64,000 nucleotides of DNA from Streptomyces hiroshimensis (GTDB taxonomy: Bacteria; Actinomycetota; Actinomycetes; Streptomycetales; Streptomycetaceae). The position numbers were made by a program, and so were the translations under genes. The stretch lies in assembly GCF_014650335.1 (NCBI RefSeq), contig NZ_BMUT01000007.1, forward strand, positions 191,864 through 255,863, given 5' to 3'. Under the pieces are notes generated by a model. That model ran no database searches. It was not told where the DNA came from and saw only the letters and a program-made list of their open reading frames with translations. Numbering within the stretch: the stretch's first letter is position 1; every line of letters starts with the position of its first letter. Of the stretch, positions 30,008-38,654 are shown one piece after another.

Positions 30008-31129
30008 TCACCGGACCCGGTACGGTTCGGCGCGGCCGGCGAGCAGCACCAGGCCGTGCCCGGGTGTGCCCTCCGCCCCGGGGCGGATGCTTCCCCCGCC
30101 CGGGTCGAGGGCCCCGGCGAAGAACAGCGACTCGATCCTGGTGTGGTCGTGGAACCACTCCAGGTGGCGCAGGTTGGGCACGGCGGCCGCGGCGTGCGCG
30201 TGGACGTGCGGCGCGCAGTGCCCGGAGATCTGCAGGCCGGCCGCCTCGGCGAGGGCGGCGGCCCGCAGCCAGACGGTGATGCCGCCGCAGCGGGTGGCGT
30301 CGGCCTGCAGGCAGTCCACGGCCCCGGCGGCGAGCATCGCGCCGAAGTAAGGGAGCGTGTAGCCGTACTCGCCGGCGGCGACGTCGGGCATGACCGCGTC
30401 GCGGATCCGCGCGAGACCGGTGAGGTCGTCGGAGGAGACCGGCTCCTCGAACCACAGGACGCCGTGGGCGTCGAGGTGCCGGGCCACCCGGACCGCCTGC
30501 TTGCGGGTGTAGGCGCCGTTGGCGTCCACGTAGAGCTCGGTGCCGTCGCCGGTGCTGCGCCGGGCGAGGGCGACGCGGTGGCGGTCGCGGTCCTCGGCCC
30601 CGCCCCGGTCCTCACCGATCTTGATCTTGACGCGGGGGATGCCGAGCCCCTCGGTCCAGCCGCGCAGTTGGCGGTCCTGGCGGGCGTCGTCGTAGGTGGT
30701 GAAGCCGCCGCTGCCGTAGACGGGCACCTCGGCGCGGCTCGCGCCGAGCAGCCGGACCAGGGGCAGGCCGAGCAGCCGGGCCTTGAGGTCCCACAGCGCG
30801 ATGTCCACGGCCGAGAGGGCGCCGGCGACGAGGCCGGGCCGGCCGGTGTTGCGCACGGCGCGGCTCATCGCCTCGTTGGCCGCCGGTACGTCGGAGGCGC
30901 AGCGGCCGGTGACGACCTCCGCGAGCTGACCGGTGATCACGTCGGCGGTGGCGGGGGCGCCGTAGGTCCAGCCGGTCCCGGTGGTGTCGCCGGACCGCAC
31001 GGTCGCCAGGATCAGGGTGGTCGCGTCCCAGGCGAGCGTGCCGTCGGCCTCGGGGGCGTCGGTGGGGACGGTGTAGACGGCGGTCGTGACGTCCTCGACG
31101 GCGGGGTCGGCCGCGCCCGGGCGGGTCAC
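30008..31129 (-). CDS. Enolase-superfamily (mandelate racemase subgroup) enzyme
   Basis: A 373-residue enolase-superfamily enzyme. The mandelate-racemase set is visible: KxK at K168/K170, metal ligands D202, E228 and E254, D277, and H304 in ISGHCAPH. The expected reaction is proton abstraction alpha to a carboxylate followed by racemisation or loss of water from an acid sugar. Context (ThDP enzyme, GMC dehydrogenase with gluconate-dehydrogenase-type subunit) fits aldonic/acid-sugar metabolism. The GTG start overlaps the stop of the GMC gene. Confidence 0.87.
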   Translation of the reverse strand: MTRPGAADPAVEDVTTAVYTVPTDAPEADGTLAWDATTLILATVRSGDTTGTGWTYGAPATADVITGQLAEVVTGRCASDVPAANEAMSRAVRNTGRPGLVAGALSAVDIALWDLKARLLGLPLVRLLGASRAEVPVYGSGGFTTYDDARQDRQLRGWTEGLGIPRVKIKIGEDRGGAEDRDRHRVALARRSTGDGTELYVDANGAYTRKQAVRVARHLDAHGVLWFEEPVSSDDLTGLARIRDAVMPDVAAGEYGYTLPYFGAMLAAGAVDCLQADATRCGGITVWLRAAALAEAAGLQISGHCAPHVHAHAAAAVPNLRHLEWFHDHTRIESLFFAGALDPGGGSIRPGAEGTPGHGLVLLAGRAEPYRVR

Positions 31130-33567
31130 CGGCGGGCTCCCGCGGGCGAGCGGAGGCCGCCGCGCGCTCCGGCGGCCAGCCGTCCGGCGGCACGGTCGAC
31201 GAGCGCCATGATGGTCAGGGCGGGGTTGGCGCTGCCCTGGGTGGGGAGCACGCTGCCGTCGGTGACGAGCAGGTTGGGCACGGCGAAGGTGCGCAGGTCG
31301 GCGTCGACGACGCCGCTCTCGGGGCCCGCGGCCATCCGGCAGCCGCCGACGAGGTGCGCGTACCGGTTGATCGTGATCACCTCGGTGGCGCCGGCCGCGC
31401 GCAGGATGTCCTCCATGACCGTCCGCGACGCCCGGATGAGCATGCGGTCGTTGTCGCACTGGCTGTAGGAGAAGTGGGCGACGGGCAGCCCGTAGCGGTC
31501 CTTCTCCTGCGAGAGGGTCACGCGGTTGTCCGGCAGCGGCAGCAGTTCGCACAAGGCGCCCAGGGTCGCCCAGTGGACGTAGTCGCGCATGTAGGTGCGC
31601 AGGTCCTCGCCCCAGTGGCCCTGGGCGGCCACGTGCTCGGCCCAGACGATCGGCAGCGGGGAGACCGTCTGCAGGGAGAAGCCGCGCTTGTAGGGCTTGG
31701 CGGGGTCGGTCTCGTAGAAGTCCTCGGAGGAGACCTCGGGGGGCGGTGCCTTGTAGGCGCGCACCTCCTCGGTGAAGCGGCCGGAGGTCTGCGGTGCGCC
31801 CTGCACCATCACGTATCGGCCCACCAGGTCGAAGTCGTTGCACAGCCCGTCGGGGAAGCGGCGGCACGCGGAGTTCAGCAGCAGCCGGGGCGTCTCGATG
31901 GAGTAACCGGCGACGGCGACCATGCGGGCCCGCTGCAGCCGTTCCCGGCCGTCGCGCACGTACCGGACACCGGTGGCCAGGCGGCCCTGAGCGTCCAGCT
32001 CGATGCCGGTCACCATCGACTGGGCGCGGATCTCCGCGCCGTGGGCCAGCGCGTCGGGCACGTGCGTGATCAGGGTGGAAGCCTTGGCGTTGACCTTGCA
32101 GCCCTGCAGGCAGAAGCCGCGGTAGACGCAGTGCGGGCGGTTGCCGAAACGGCCGTTGGCGATGGCGACCGGGCCCACCCGCGCCTCGATGCCCAAGGCC
32201 GCGGCCCCGCGCAGGAAGACCTCGCCGTTGCCGCCGACCGGGTGCGGCGCGTGCGGGTACGCGTGCGGGGCGCCCCACGGCCAGTACTGGCCGGCGACGG
32301 GCAGCTCCTGCTCGATCCGCTCGTACGGACCGCGCAGCTCCTCGTAGTCCAGCGGCCAGTCGGCGCCCACGCCGTCGTCCGTGAGCGTCGAGAAGTCCGA
32401 GGGGTGGAAGCGGGGGGCGTAGCCGGCGAAGTGGGTGGTCGAACCGCCCACGCCACGGCCGGAGTTGTTGGCGCCGAGCGGCACCGGGTCGCCACCGGAG
32501 ACGACGCGCGGCTCCGTCCAGTACAGATGCTGCGACCCGGCCTCGTCGCTGACCCAGTCGGTATCGGGGTTCCAGAACGGGCCGGCCTCCAGGCAGACCA
32601 CGGACCAGCCGTGGCGGGCCATGCGCTGGGTGAGGGTGGCGCCGCCGGCTCCGCAGCCGATGACGACGAGGTCTACCTCGTCGTCGTCATCGTGGCGGCG
32701 CATCCCCTCGACGAGGGCGTGGTCGAAACGCCGGTCGCCGCGGGGCAGGAGCCAGGGGGAGGCGTTGCGGTCGCGGAGGCGGCTCGTCGGTGACGCGGTC
32801 AGGCGCAGTGTTTCGGCCGCGGCCCGGACCGCGGCGGCGGGGCCGCGACGGCGGTCCGTTGCACGTTCAGGTGCGGCCCAGTGGTCGGGTTGTGCCCACC
32901 CGTCCCGCCTTGCGCGACGCCTGCCCACAACCGGGTCGGCGTCCGACTTTGCCACGGGGTCCACCGGGTGCCGGTCCGGCGCTTCCCACGGTTCCCGCAA
33001 GCCGAGGCCGAGCCGTACGTACCCCCGCGGGTACGCCGGCCCCCCGAAGCCGATCTCGTTCCACGCCCACGGGTGGGAGTAGAAGGCGGTGGCGGTGTAC
33101 CGCGTCCACAGGCCCCACACGTGGCCGGCCGGCATCCCGTGCCAGCGGTCCGGGCCGGTGGCGCGCACCGCCCGGATCAGGCCGGCCTGCCGCTCACGCG
33201 CCAGGCCGCCGAAGGGGGCGCCGTACCGGGCGCGGGCGTCGTCGTCGAGGGCGGCGAGGGAGCGCCGCCACGCCTCGTCGTCCTCGGGCATGTCGGCGAA
33301 CCGCCAGCCGTCGGTCTGCAGTTCGGCGAGCCGCGCGTCGATCATCTGCAGGACCGGCACCCTGGGGTCGTCCCACTGCGCCAGCAGGTGGTCGAAGAGC
33401 GGCCGGGCCACGGCTTCCTCGGCGAGGGTGAAGAAGCGCAGGTCCGGCTGGACGGCCGTGCGGGAGAGGACGATGCCGGAGGTCGCCGCGTCCCACGTGC
33501 CGGCCTGGGCGAGCACGTCGTACCCCGCGAACCTGGGGTTGTGCCGCCCGGGCGTCGTCACCGTCAC
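31126..33567 (-). CDS. Fusion of gluconate 2-dehydrogenase subunit 3 with a GMC oxidoreductase
   Basis: An 813-residue protein. Residues about 40-210 resemble the small subunit 3 of gluconate 2-dehydrogenase (FFTLAEEAVARPLFDHLL, GLWTRYTATAFYSHPWAWNE, IGFGGPAYPRGYV). A Pro/Arg-rich linker follows, then a GMC flavoprotein: FAD motif VVIGCGAGGA (301-310), a GRGVGGSTTHFAG substrate-loop segment, and the C-terminal HLVGGCRM and NPALTI signatures with catalytic His and Asn. In most bacteria these are two genes; here the reading frame is continuous. The GTG start overlaps the stop of the membrane-protein gene. It likely oxidises a polyol or aldonic acid. Confidence 0.88.
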   Translation of the reverse strand: MTVTTPGRHNPRFAGYDVLAQAGTWDAATSGIVLSRTAVQPDLRFFTLAEEAVARPLFDHLLAQWDDPRVPVLQMIDARLAELQTDGWRFADMPEDDEAWRRSLAALDDDARARYGAPFGGLARERQAGLIRAVRATGPDRWHGMPAGHVWGLWTRYTATAFYSHPWAWNEIGFGGPAYPRGYVRLGLGLREPWEAPDRHPVDPVAKSDADPVVGRRRARRDGWAQPDHWAAPERATDRRRGPAAAVRAAAETLRLTASPTSRLRDRNASPWLLPRGDRRFDHALVEGMRRHDDDDEVDLVVIGCGAGGATLTQRMARHGWSVVCLEAGPFWNPDTDWVSDEAGSQHLYWTEPRVVSGGDPVPLGANNSGRGVGGSTTHFAGYAPRFHPSDFSTLTDDGVGADWPLDYEELRGPYERIEQELPVAGQYWPWGAPHAYPHAPHPVGGNGEVFLRGAAALGIEARVGPVAIANGRFGNRPHCVYRGFCLQGCKVNAKASTLITHVPDALAHGAEIRAQSMVTGIELDAQGRLATGVRYVRDGRERLQRARMVAVAGYSIETPRLLLNSACRRFPDGLCNDFDLVGRYVMVQGAPQTSGRFTEEVRAYKAPPPEVSSEDFYETDPAKPYKRGFSLQTVSPLPIVWAEHVAAQGHWGEDLRTYMRDYVHWATLGALCELLPLPDNRVTLSQEKDRYGLPVAHFSYSQCDNDRMLIRASRTVMEDILRAAGATEVITINRYAHLVGGCRMAAGPESGVVDADLRTFAVPNLLVTDGSVLPTQGSANPALTIMALVDRAAGRLAAGARGGLRSPAGARR

Positions 33568-34043
33568 TGCTCCCTGCGCAGCAGGGCGGCCAGCAGGCCC
33601 ATGCCGCCGACCATCGTGACCAGCAGCGGCGCGAACAGGGGCGGCCCCAGCTCGACGTTGCAGCGGGCCATCGACCAGCCTCCGGGCTTCTGGGCGATGC
33701 CGCGCAGGTGCAGGTACGTGCCCTGCAGGCCGTTGGCGGCGATGGCCGCCGAGGCCAGCGGCAGGGCGGTCTTCGCCATCCGCTCGCTCGCGAACCCGGC
33801 GACGCCCGCGGCCGCGCCGACGGGTCCGAGCAGCACCGGCCACCACATCACGCGGTTGCCGAAGCTGGCGCGGTCGTGCTCCAGGTAGATCTCCGCGGCC
33901 GTGACGAGGGAGCCCGCCGCCGTCAGCAGGGACAGCGTGCGCTCGAACCTGCCGTGACGGACGTTGCGCACCATGCGGTCCAGGGCGTACGGCGCCGTGC
34001 CGCCCGGCGGCCGGCCCCGCCGCTTGCGCGGCGAGCGGCTCAT
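33564..34043 (-). CDS. Small membrane protein of the GMC operon
   Basis: A 159-residue protein with a basic N-terminus (MSRSPRKRRGR) and three to four hydrophobic segments (about 42-52, 68-84, 92-102 and 132-153). I do not recognise a family name. It overlaps the ThDP gene upstream and the dehydrogenase gene downstream by four bases each, so it is made with them; a membrane anchor for the dehydrogenase is plausible but unproven. Confidence 0.7.
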   Translation of the reverse strand: MSRSPRKRRGRPPGGTAPYALDRMVRNVRHGRFERTLSLLTAAGSLVTAAEIYLEHDRASFGNRVMWWPVLLGPVGAAAGVAGFASERMAKTALPLASAAIAANGLQGTYLHLRGIAQKPGGWSMARCNVELGPPLFAPLLVTMVGGMGLLAALLRREQ

Positions 34044-35860
34044 CCGCCGTCACCCGCCCCGTGCCCGCGGCGCTTGTGGCCGCCGGGTAGCATCTCCTGG
34101 ATCTTCGCCTTGAACCCCTGGCGGACCACGGCGGCGCGGTCGCTGTCGCCCTTGAGGACGGATGCGGCCGCGGCCTCGATCTGGTCGAGGGTCGCGTGCG
34201 GCGGGATCGGCGGCACGGCCGGGTCGGTGCGGAAGTCGATGACGAAGGGCCGGTCGGCGGCGAGGGCCTGCTCCCAGGCGGGGACGACCCCGCCGGGCTC
34301 CTCCACGCGGACGCCGCCGAGCCCGATCGAGCGGGCGAAGTCCGCGTAGGGCACGTCGGGGATGGCCTGCGAGGGCAGGAACTGCGGGGCGCCCTCCATG
34401 GCGCGCATCTCCCAGGTGACCTGGTTGAGGTCCTGGTTGTTGAGGACGGCCACGACGAGGCGCGGGTCCTGCCACTCCCGGTAGTACTTGCCGGCGGTGA
34501 TGAGCTCGGCCATGCCGTTCATCTGCATCGCCCCGTCGCCCACCAGGGCGATGGCCGGCCGGTCGGGGTGGGCGAACTTGGCGCCGATGGCGTAGGGGAC
34601 GCCGGGCCCCATGGTGGCCAGCGTGCCCGACAGCGAGCCGCGCATCGTGCCGCGGATGCGCAGGTGGCGCGCGTACCAGTTCGCGGCCGAGCCCGAGTCG
34701 GCCGTCAGCACCGCGTTGTCGGGCAGCAGCGGGTCCAGCGCGTGGAAGACGTATTCGGGGTTGACGGGGTCGGCGGAGACGGCGGCGCGCCGCTCCATCA
34801 CCTCCCACCAGCGGGCGGTGTTCTTCTCGATGCCCTTCCGCCAGTCGCCGTGCTCCTTGGGCTTGAGCTGGGGCAGCAGTCGCGTCAGGGTCTCGCGCGC
34901 GTCGCCCACGAGGTTGATCTCGAAGGGGTAGCGCAGCCCCACCATGAAGGGGTCGACGTCGATCTGGACCGCCCGCGCCTGCCCGAACTCCGGCAGGAAC
35001 TGGGTGTACGGGAAGCTCGACCCGATGACGACCAGCGTGTCGCAGTCGCGCATGAGCTCGTAGGAGGGGCGGGTGCCCAGCAGCCCGACGGAGCCGGTCA
35101 CGTACGGCAGGTCGTCGGGGAGCACGTCCTTGCCGAGCAGGGCCTTGGCCACCCCGGCGCCGAGCACTTCGGCGAGCTGCTCGGCCTCGGCCCGCGCGCC
35201 GCGGGCGCCCTGCCCGACGAGGACGGCCACCTTGCGGCCCGCGTTGATGAGCTCCGCCGCCCGGGTGATCTCCGTGTCCGCGGGGACCGGCGCGTACGGC
35301 GCCACGCCGAGGCTGGAGGGCACCATCTTGAACGCGTGCTGCGGCGGCGCGTAGTCGAGCTCCTGCACGTCGGCGGGGATGATCAGCGCCGTGACCGTCC
35401 GCCGGGTGTACGCCGTGCGCATCGCCCGGTCGAGGACGTTCGGCAGCTGCTCGGGGACGGTCACCATCTCGCAGAAGTCGGAGGCGACGTCCTTGAACAG
35501 GCTCAGCAGGTCCACCTCCTGCTGGTAGGAGCCGCCCATTGCGCTGCGGTCGGTCTGTCCCACGATCGCCACCACGGGCACGTGGTCGAGCTTGGCGTCG
35601 TAGAGGCCGTTGAGCAGATGGATCGCGCCCGGGCCGGAGGTCGCGGCGCACACCCCCACCTTGCCGGAGAACTTGGCGTACCCCACGGCCTCGAAGGCGG
35701 ACATCTCCTCGTGGCGCGACTGGATGAACCGCGGGTCGTCCTCCGCCCGGCCCCATGCCGCCAGCAGGCCGTTGATGCCGTCCCCCGCATAGGCGAACAC
35801 CCGGTCGACGTCCCATTCCCGCAGGCGCTGCAGCAGGTGGTCGGACACCTTCGTGGACAT
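34040..35860 (-). CDS. Thiamine-diphosphate-dependent enzyme (pyruvate oxidase/acetolactate synthase-like)
   Basis: A 606-residue ThDP enzyme with the usual three domains: Pyr domain with the catalytic Glu in SRHEEMSAFEAVGYAKF (E51), a central Rossmann-like domain (VAVLVGQGARGA, VQIDVDP), and the PP domain with GDGAMQMNGMAELITAG ... NN (the ThDP/Mg motif). The pattern is that of 'thiamine pyrophosphate-requiring enzymes' near pyruvate oxidase/PoxB, without the long C-terminal membrane helix. First gene of a four-gene coupled operon. Substrate uncertain: pyruvate or another 2-keto acid. Confidence 0.87.
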   Translation of the reverse strand: MSTKVSDHLLQRLREWDVDRVFAYAGDGINGLLAAWGRAEDDPRFIQSRHEEMSAFEAVGYAKFSGKVGVCAATSGPGAIHLLNGLYDAKLDHVPVVAIVGQTDRSAMGGSYQQEVDLLSLFKDVASDFCEMVTVPEQLPNVLDRAMRTAYTRRTVTALIIPADVQELDYAPPQHAFKMVPSSLGVAPYAPVPADTEITRAAELINAGRKVAVLVGQGARGARAEAEQLAEVLGAGVAKALLGKDVLPDDLPYVTGSVGLLGTRPSYELMRDCDTLVVIGSSFPYTQFLPEFGQARAVQIDVDPFMVGLRYPFEINLVGDARETLTRLLPQLKPKEHGDWRKGIEKNTARWWEVMERRAAVSADPVNPEYVFHALDPLLPDNAVLTADSGSAANWYARHLRIRGTMRGSLSGTLATMGPGVPYAIGAKFAHPDRPAIALVGDGAMQMNGMAELITAGKYYREWQDPRLVVAVLNNQDLNQVTWEMRAMEGAPQFLPSQAIPDVPYADFARSIGLGGVRVEEPGGVVPAWEQALAADRPFVIDFRTDPAVPPIPPHATLDQIEAAAASVLKGDSDRAAVVRQGFKAKIQEMLPGGHKRRGHGAGDGG

Positions 35861-35991
35861 GGGACTCCCTTCACCCGGAGTGCGCGGTGGCCGCGGAGCG
35901 GGTACGGGCGCCCCGCCACAGTGCTACGGGTGACCGGTCCCGGGCCGGGGAAACGCGGGCGGGGGCGAATCCCTCGTACGGATGTGTGGGG

Positions 35992-36528
35992 TCACTCCTT
36001 CGTCCTGTAGCGGTGCAGCGCCCAGCCGGGCAGCCCGAACCAGCACAGGATCAGCCAGGCCACGACCACCGCCACCAGCCAGGGGACGGCCGCGTTGTGC
36101 AGCGCGATGCGCAGGATCAGCAGCAGGGCCGAGGTGACGGTGCACAGCAGCAGCACGATGCCCGCCATCGTCAGCCGGGCGGCCCAGGTGACCGTCTGCG
36201 GCTTGATGCGCCGGCCGCTGACGATGCGGTGGAAGGAGACCGGGCCGATCAGGGCGCCGGTGGTGGCGGCGCCGAGTACCACCGTCACCACGTAGATGGT
36301 CCGGTCGGTGCCGCCGAGGGCGGCGAAGCGCGGGGTGAAGACCACCGTGAGCAGGAAGCCGAAGAGGATCTGCACGCCCGTCTGGGTGACCCGTACTTCC
36401 TGCAGCAGCTCGCCCCAGCGCCGGTCCGCGCGCTCCTCGGGCGTCTCGTGGCGCCCCCGTGACCCGGCCGGGGTCTCGGGGGGCTCGGGCCGGTCGGAGC
36501 CGTCGTCGTGCGGTCCGCTCGCTGCCAT
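35992..36528 (-). CDS. DUF6328-like membrane protein
   Basis: A 178-residue protein: an acidic/Pro-rich N-terminus, ERADRRWGELLQEVRVTQTG and about four membrane helices (VQILFGFLLTVVF, IYVVTVVLGAATTGALI, LTMAGIVLLLCTVTSALLLI, WLVAVVVAWLILCWF). The E-L-L-x-E-x-R-V-x-Q-x-G-V-Q-x-L-F-x-F-L signature is typical of DUF6328 proteins of actinobacteria. ATG 36528 has GGAAGGA five bases before it. It is divergent from the Mrp-like operon, with 178 bp between starts. Function unknown. Confidence 0.72.
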   Translation of the reverse strand: MAASGPHDDGSDRPEPPETPAGSRGRHETPEERADRRWGELLQEVRVTQTGVQILFGFLLTVVFTPRFAALGGTDRTIYVVTVVLGAATTGALIGPVSFHRIVSGRRIKPQTVTWAARLTMAGIVLLLCTVTSALLLILRIALHNAAVPWLVAVVVAWLILCWFGLPGWALHRYRTKE

Positions 36529-36706
36529 GCCGTCCTTCCGCATCGCCCCGTGTCCCGGGGTACCCCCGCGCGCGCCGGGCATGCACCCGCCATACCTCGG
36601 GCCGGCGCGGGTACACGCGGTGCGACACGCCCCGGGCGACGTCCCGCGGATCGCGGGGCCGGCGGGCCGATACTGGGGCATTCCCGCGGAAAGCGGAGGT
36701 GAGCGG

Positions 36707-36883
36707 ATGCTGAACGGCATCGTACGGGCCGCGGCGGAGATCCTCGCGTGGTGGGCCGGGCTCACCGCGGTGTGGACCCTCCTCATCAGCCGGGCCGACA
36801 CGCTGGAGATCGCCGTCGGGGCGGCCGCGGCCCTGGTGTCGGCGTGGGCCGCGCGCGGCGCCCGCCGGGCCGCGGACCGGTGA
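36707..36883 (+). CDS. Short MrpE/MnhE-like subunit
   Basis: A 58-residue protein with two hydrophobic stretches (AEILAWWAGLTAVWTLLI and LEIAVGAAAALVSAWAA), matching only the N-terminal part of MrpE/MnhE (150-plus residues usually). ATG with GGAGGT upstream. Its stop overlaps the next GTG, making it the first gene of an Mrp-like cation/proton antiporter operon. Either the E subunit has been cut down to its membrane part or this is a small analogue. Confidence 0.6.
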   Translation: MLNGIVRAAAEILAWWAGLTAVWTLLISRADTLEIAVGAAAALVSAWAARGARRAADR

Positions 36884-37311
36884 ACTGGTGGCTGGCCGCT
36901 GCCCTCGCGCTCGTCACCGGAGGCCTGGGGCCCTGCCTGTGGGGTGCGGCGCGCGGCTCGGCCGGGCGGCGCGTGGTCGCCCAGAACATGGCGACGCTCC
37001 TGCTGTGCCTCGTCTTCCTGCTGCTGGCCCAGGGATACGCACGGCCGTCCTACGTGGACCTCGCCCTGGTCGTCGCCGTGCTGGGGCCCGCCGGGACCCT
37101 GGTCTTCACCCGCCTCCTCGGCGACGAGATCGGCGAGAATCCTCCAGGACTGCGCCTGCTCACCCCCGCCGTCCTGGTCGGCGCCCCGGCGACCGTCGTC
37201 CCCCTGTGCATCGCGACCGGTCCCGGCCGGGCCATGGGGAAGCTGGTCCTCATCGGCCTGCTGCTGATCGCCGGAGGGATCGTCACCTCGGCGGCGGTGC
37301 GCCGTGCATGA
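36880..37311 (+). CDS. MrpF-like subunit with extra membrane segments (MrpF/G-like)
   Basis: A 143-residue membrane protein with about five helices. RRVVAQNMATLLLCLVFLLL and DLALVVAVLGPAGTLVFTRL match the MrpF pattern (V-A-x-N/D-x...; L-A-L-V-x-A-x-L-G). About 60 residues follow (PAVLVGAPATVVPLC ... LVLIGLLLIAGGIVTSAAVR), which could correspond to a merged MrpG-like part. GTG start overlapping the E-like stop. It is part of a multi-subunit Na+(K+)/H+ antiporter of the cell membrane. Confidence 0.6.
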   Translation: MNWWLAAALALVTGGLGPCLWGAARGSAGRRVVAQNMATLLLCLVFLLLAQGYARPSYVDLALVVAVLGPAGTLVFTRLLGDEIGENPPGLRLLTPAVLVGAPATVVPLCIATGPGRAMGKLVLIGLLLIAGGIVTSAAVRRA

Positions 37312-37552
37312 CGCGCTGATCGTCGTCGTGCTGCTGCTCGTCGCCGCCGCGGCCACGGGCGCGGTGCTGCAGCGTGACCCGGCCCGGCAGGCCGTCGTGC
37401 TCTCGGCGCTCGGCCTCACCCTCGCCGTGCTGTTCACCGTCCTGCAGGCTCCCGACGTCGGTCTCGCGCAGCTCGCCGTGGGCTCGGCCGTCACCCCGCT
37501 GATGATCCTGCTGACGGTCCGCAAGGTCCGGCGCAAGGGGCGGCGGGAGTGA
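37304..37552 (+). CDS. MbhD/DUF4040-like antiporter subunit
   Basis: An 82-residue membrane protein (three helices) with APDVGLAQLAVGSAVTPLMILL, matching the MbhD/DUF4040 domain that elsewhere forms part of the C-terminus of MrpA or lies next to MnhB. GTG start overlapping the upstream gene by eight bases, and its stop overlaps the next GTG. Confidence 0.75.
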   Translation: MHDALIVVVLLLVAAAATGAVLQRDPARQAVVLSALGLTLAVLFTVLQAPDVGLAQLAVGSAVTPLMILLTVRKVRRKGRRE

Positions 37553-38307
37553 CACGCCGCCTGCGGCTGTGGGTGCTGACGGCCGGGCTGCTCGCGACGG
37601 CCGCGCTGTACGTGGCCGCCTGCACGGACCTCCCGGCCTTCGGCGGCTCCTGGCACCCCTACGGCGACCGGGCGGTGCGCGCCGCGCTGCAGCAGCACAC
37701 CGCGAACGCGGTCTCCTCCGTCAACTTCGACCAGCGCGCCTTCGACACGCTCGGCGAGGAGACGGTCCTGTTCTCCAGCGTCCTCGGCACCGTCGTCCTG
37801 CTGCGGCGGACCCGCGGCGAGAAGCGCGTCGCCCCCGGGCCCGCGGAGGTGCCCGCCGCGCTGCGCCGCTACGGCCTCCTCGTGCTGCCGGTCACCCTGC
37901 TCATCGGTCTCTACGTCATCGCGCACGGCCAGCTCAGCCCCGGGGGCGGCTTCCAGGGCGGCGTGGTCGTCGCCACGTCCCTGCACCTGCTGTACATCGC
38001 CGTCGACTACAAGGCGCTGGAGCGCATCCGGCCGCTGGGGCTGTTCGAGCTGGCCGACGGCACCGGGGAAGCCGCCTACATTCTGCTCGGCGCGGCCGGG
38101 CTCATCGCCGGCTCGGCCTACCTCGCCAACACCCTGCCGCTCGGCACGTTCAACACCCTCTCCTCGGGCGGCACGGTGCCGCTGCTCAACGCCGCCGTCG
38201 GGGTGGAGGTCACCTCGGCGGTCGTCGTGCTGCTCGCGCACTTCCTCGGCCAGGCGCTGGAGATCGAGAGCGAGGACGGCGCGAAGGACGGAGGACGGGA
38301 AGCGTGA
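37549..38307 (+). CDS. MbhE-MnhB fused antiporter subunit
   Basis: A 252-residue membrane protein. The N-terminal part carries VNFDQRAFDTLGEETVLF, the conserved MbhE-type signature (found in the MrpA C-terminus), and the C-terminal part is an MnhB domain with HGQLSPGGGFQGGVV. Thus two modules that are often in different polypeptides are joined. GTG start overlapping the MbhD-like stop; the gene overlaps mrpC by four bases. Confidence 0.82.
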   Translation: MTRRLRLWVLTAGLLATAALYVAACTDLPAFGGSWHPYGDRAVRAALQQHTANAVSSVNFDQRAFDTLGEETVLFSSVLGTVVLLRRTRGEKRVAPGPAEVPAALRRYGLLVLPVTLLIGLYVIAHGQLSPGGGFQGGVVVATSLHLLYIAVDYKALERIRPLGLFELADGTGEAAYILLGAAGLIAGSAYLANTLPLGTFNTLSSGGTVPLLNAAVGVEVTSAVVVLLAHFLGQALEIESEDGAKDGGREA

Positions 38308-38648
38308 GCCTGCTGCCCTACCTGATCGCCGGCTGGGTCTTCCTCGTCGGCGTCCACGGCATCGCCACCAGCCGCAATCTCATCCACGCCGTCGGGTGCC
38401 TGGCCGTCACCCAGTCCTCCACCTATGTGCTGCTGCTGGCCGTCGGCTACCGCAAGGGCGCGACGGCCCCCGTCTTCTCCGACCTGCCGGTCGACGCGCC
38501 CGTCGTCGACCCGGTCGTCCAGGCCCTCGCCCTCACCGACGTCGTCGTGGGGGCGACCGTGACCGCCCTGCTGCTCGCCCTCGTCGTCCAGACCGCCAAG
38601 CGGCACGGCACCGTCGACCCCGACGAGCTGTCCGAGCTGAAGGGCTGA
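38304..38648 (+). CDS. mrpC: MrpC/MnhC (NuoK-like) antiporter subunit
   Basis: A 114-residue protein with three membrane helices in the NuoK/MnhC pattern: GWVFLVGVHGIATSRNLIHA, AVTQSSTYVLLLAVGY, and DPVVQALALTDVVVGATVTA, the conserved D-P-x-x-Q-A-L-x-L-T-x-I/V-V-I/V stretch. GTG start overlapping the B subunit stop; the D subunit starts six bases after the stop. Confidence 0.87.
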   Translation: MSLLPYLIAGWVFLVGVHGIATSRNLIHAVGCLAVTQSSTYVLLLAVGYRKGATAPVFSDLPVDAPVVDPVVQALALTDVVVGATVTALLLALVVQTAKRHGTVDPDELSELKG

Positions 38649-38654
38649 GCCGCA

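Noticed and set aside
30455..38241. Very long minus-strand frames across the SDR/enolase region and the Mrp operon
   Set aside because: They run across intergenic parts and several real genes in other frames; only their segments matching the SDR, enolase or DUF6328 genes are coding.
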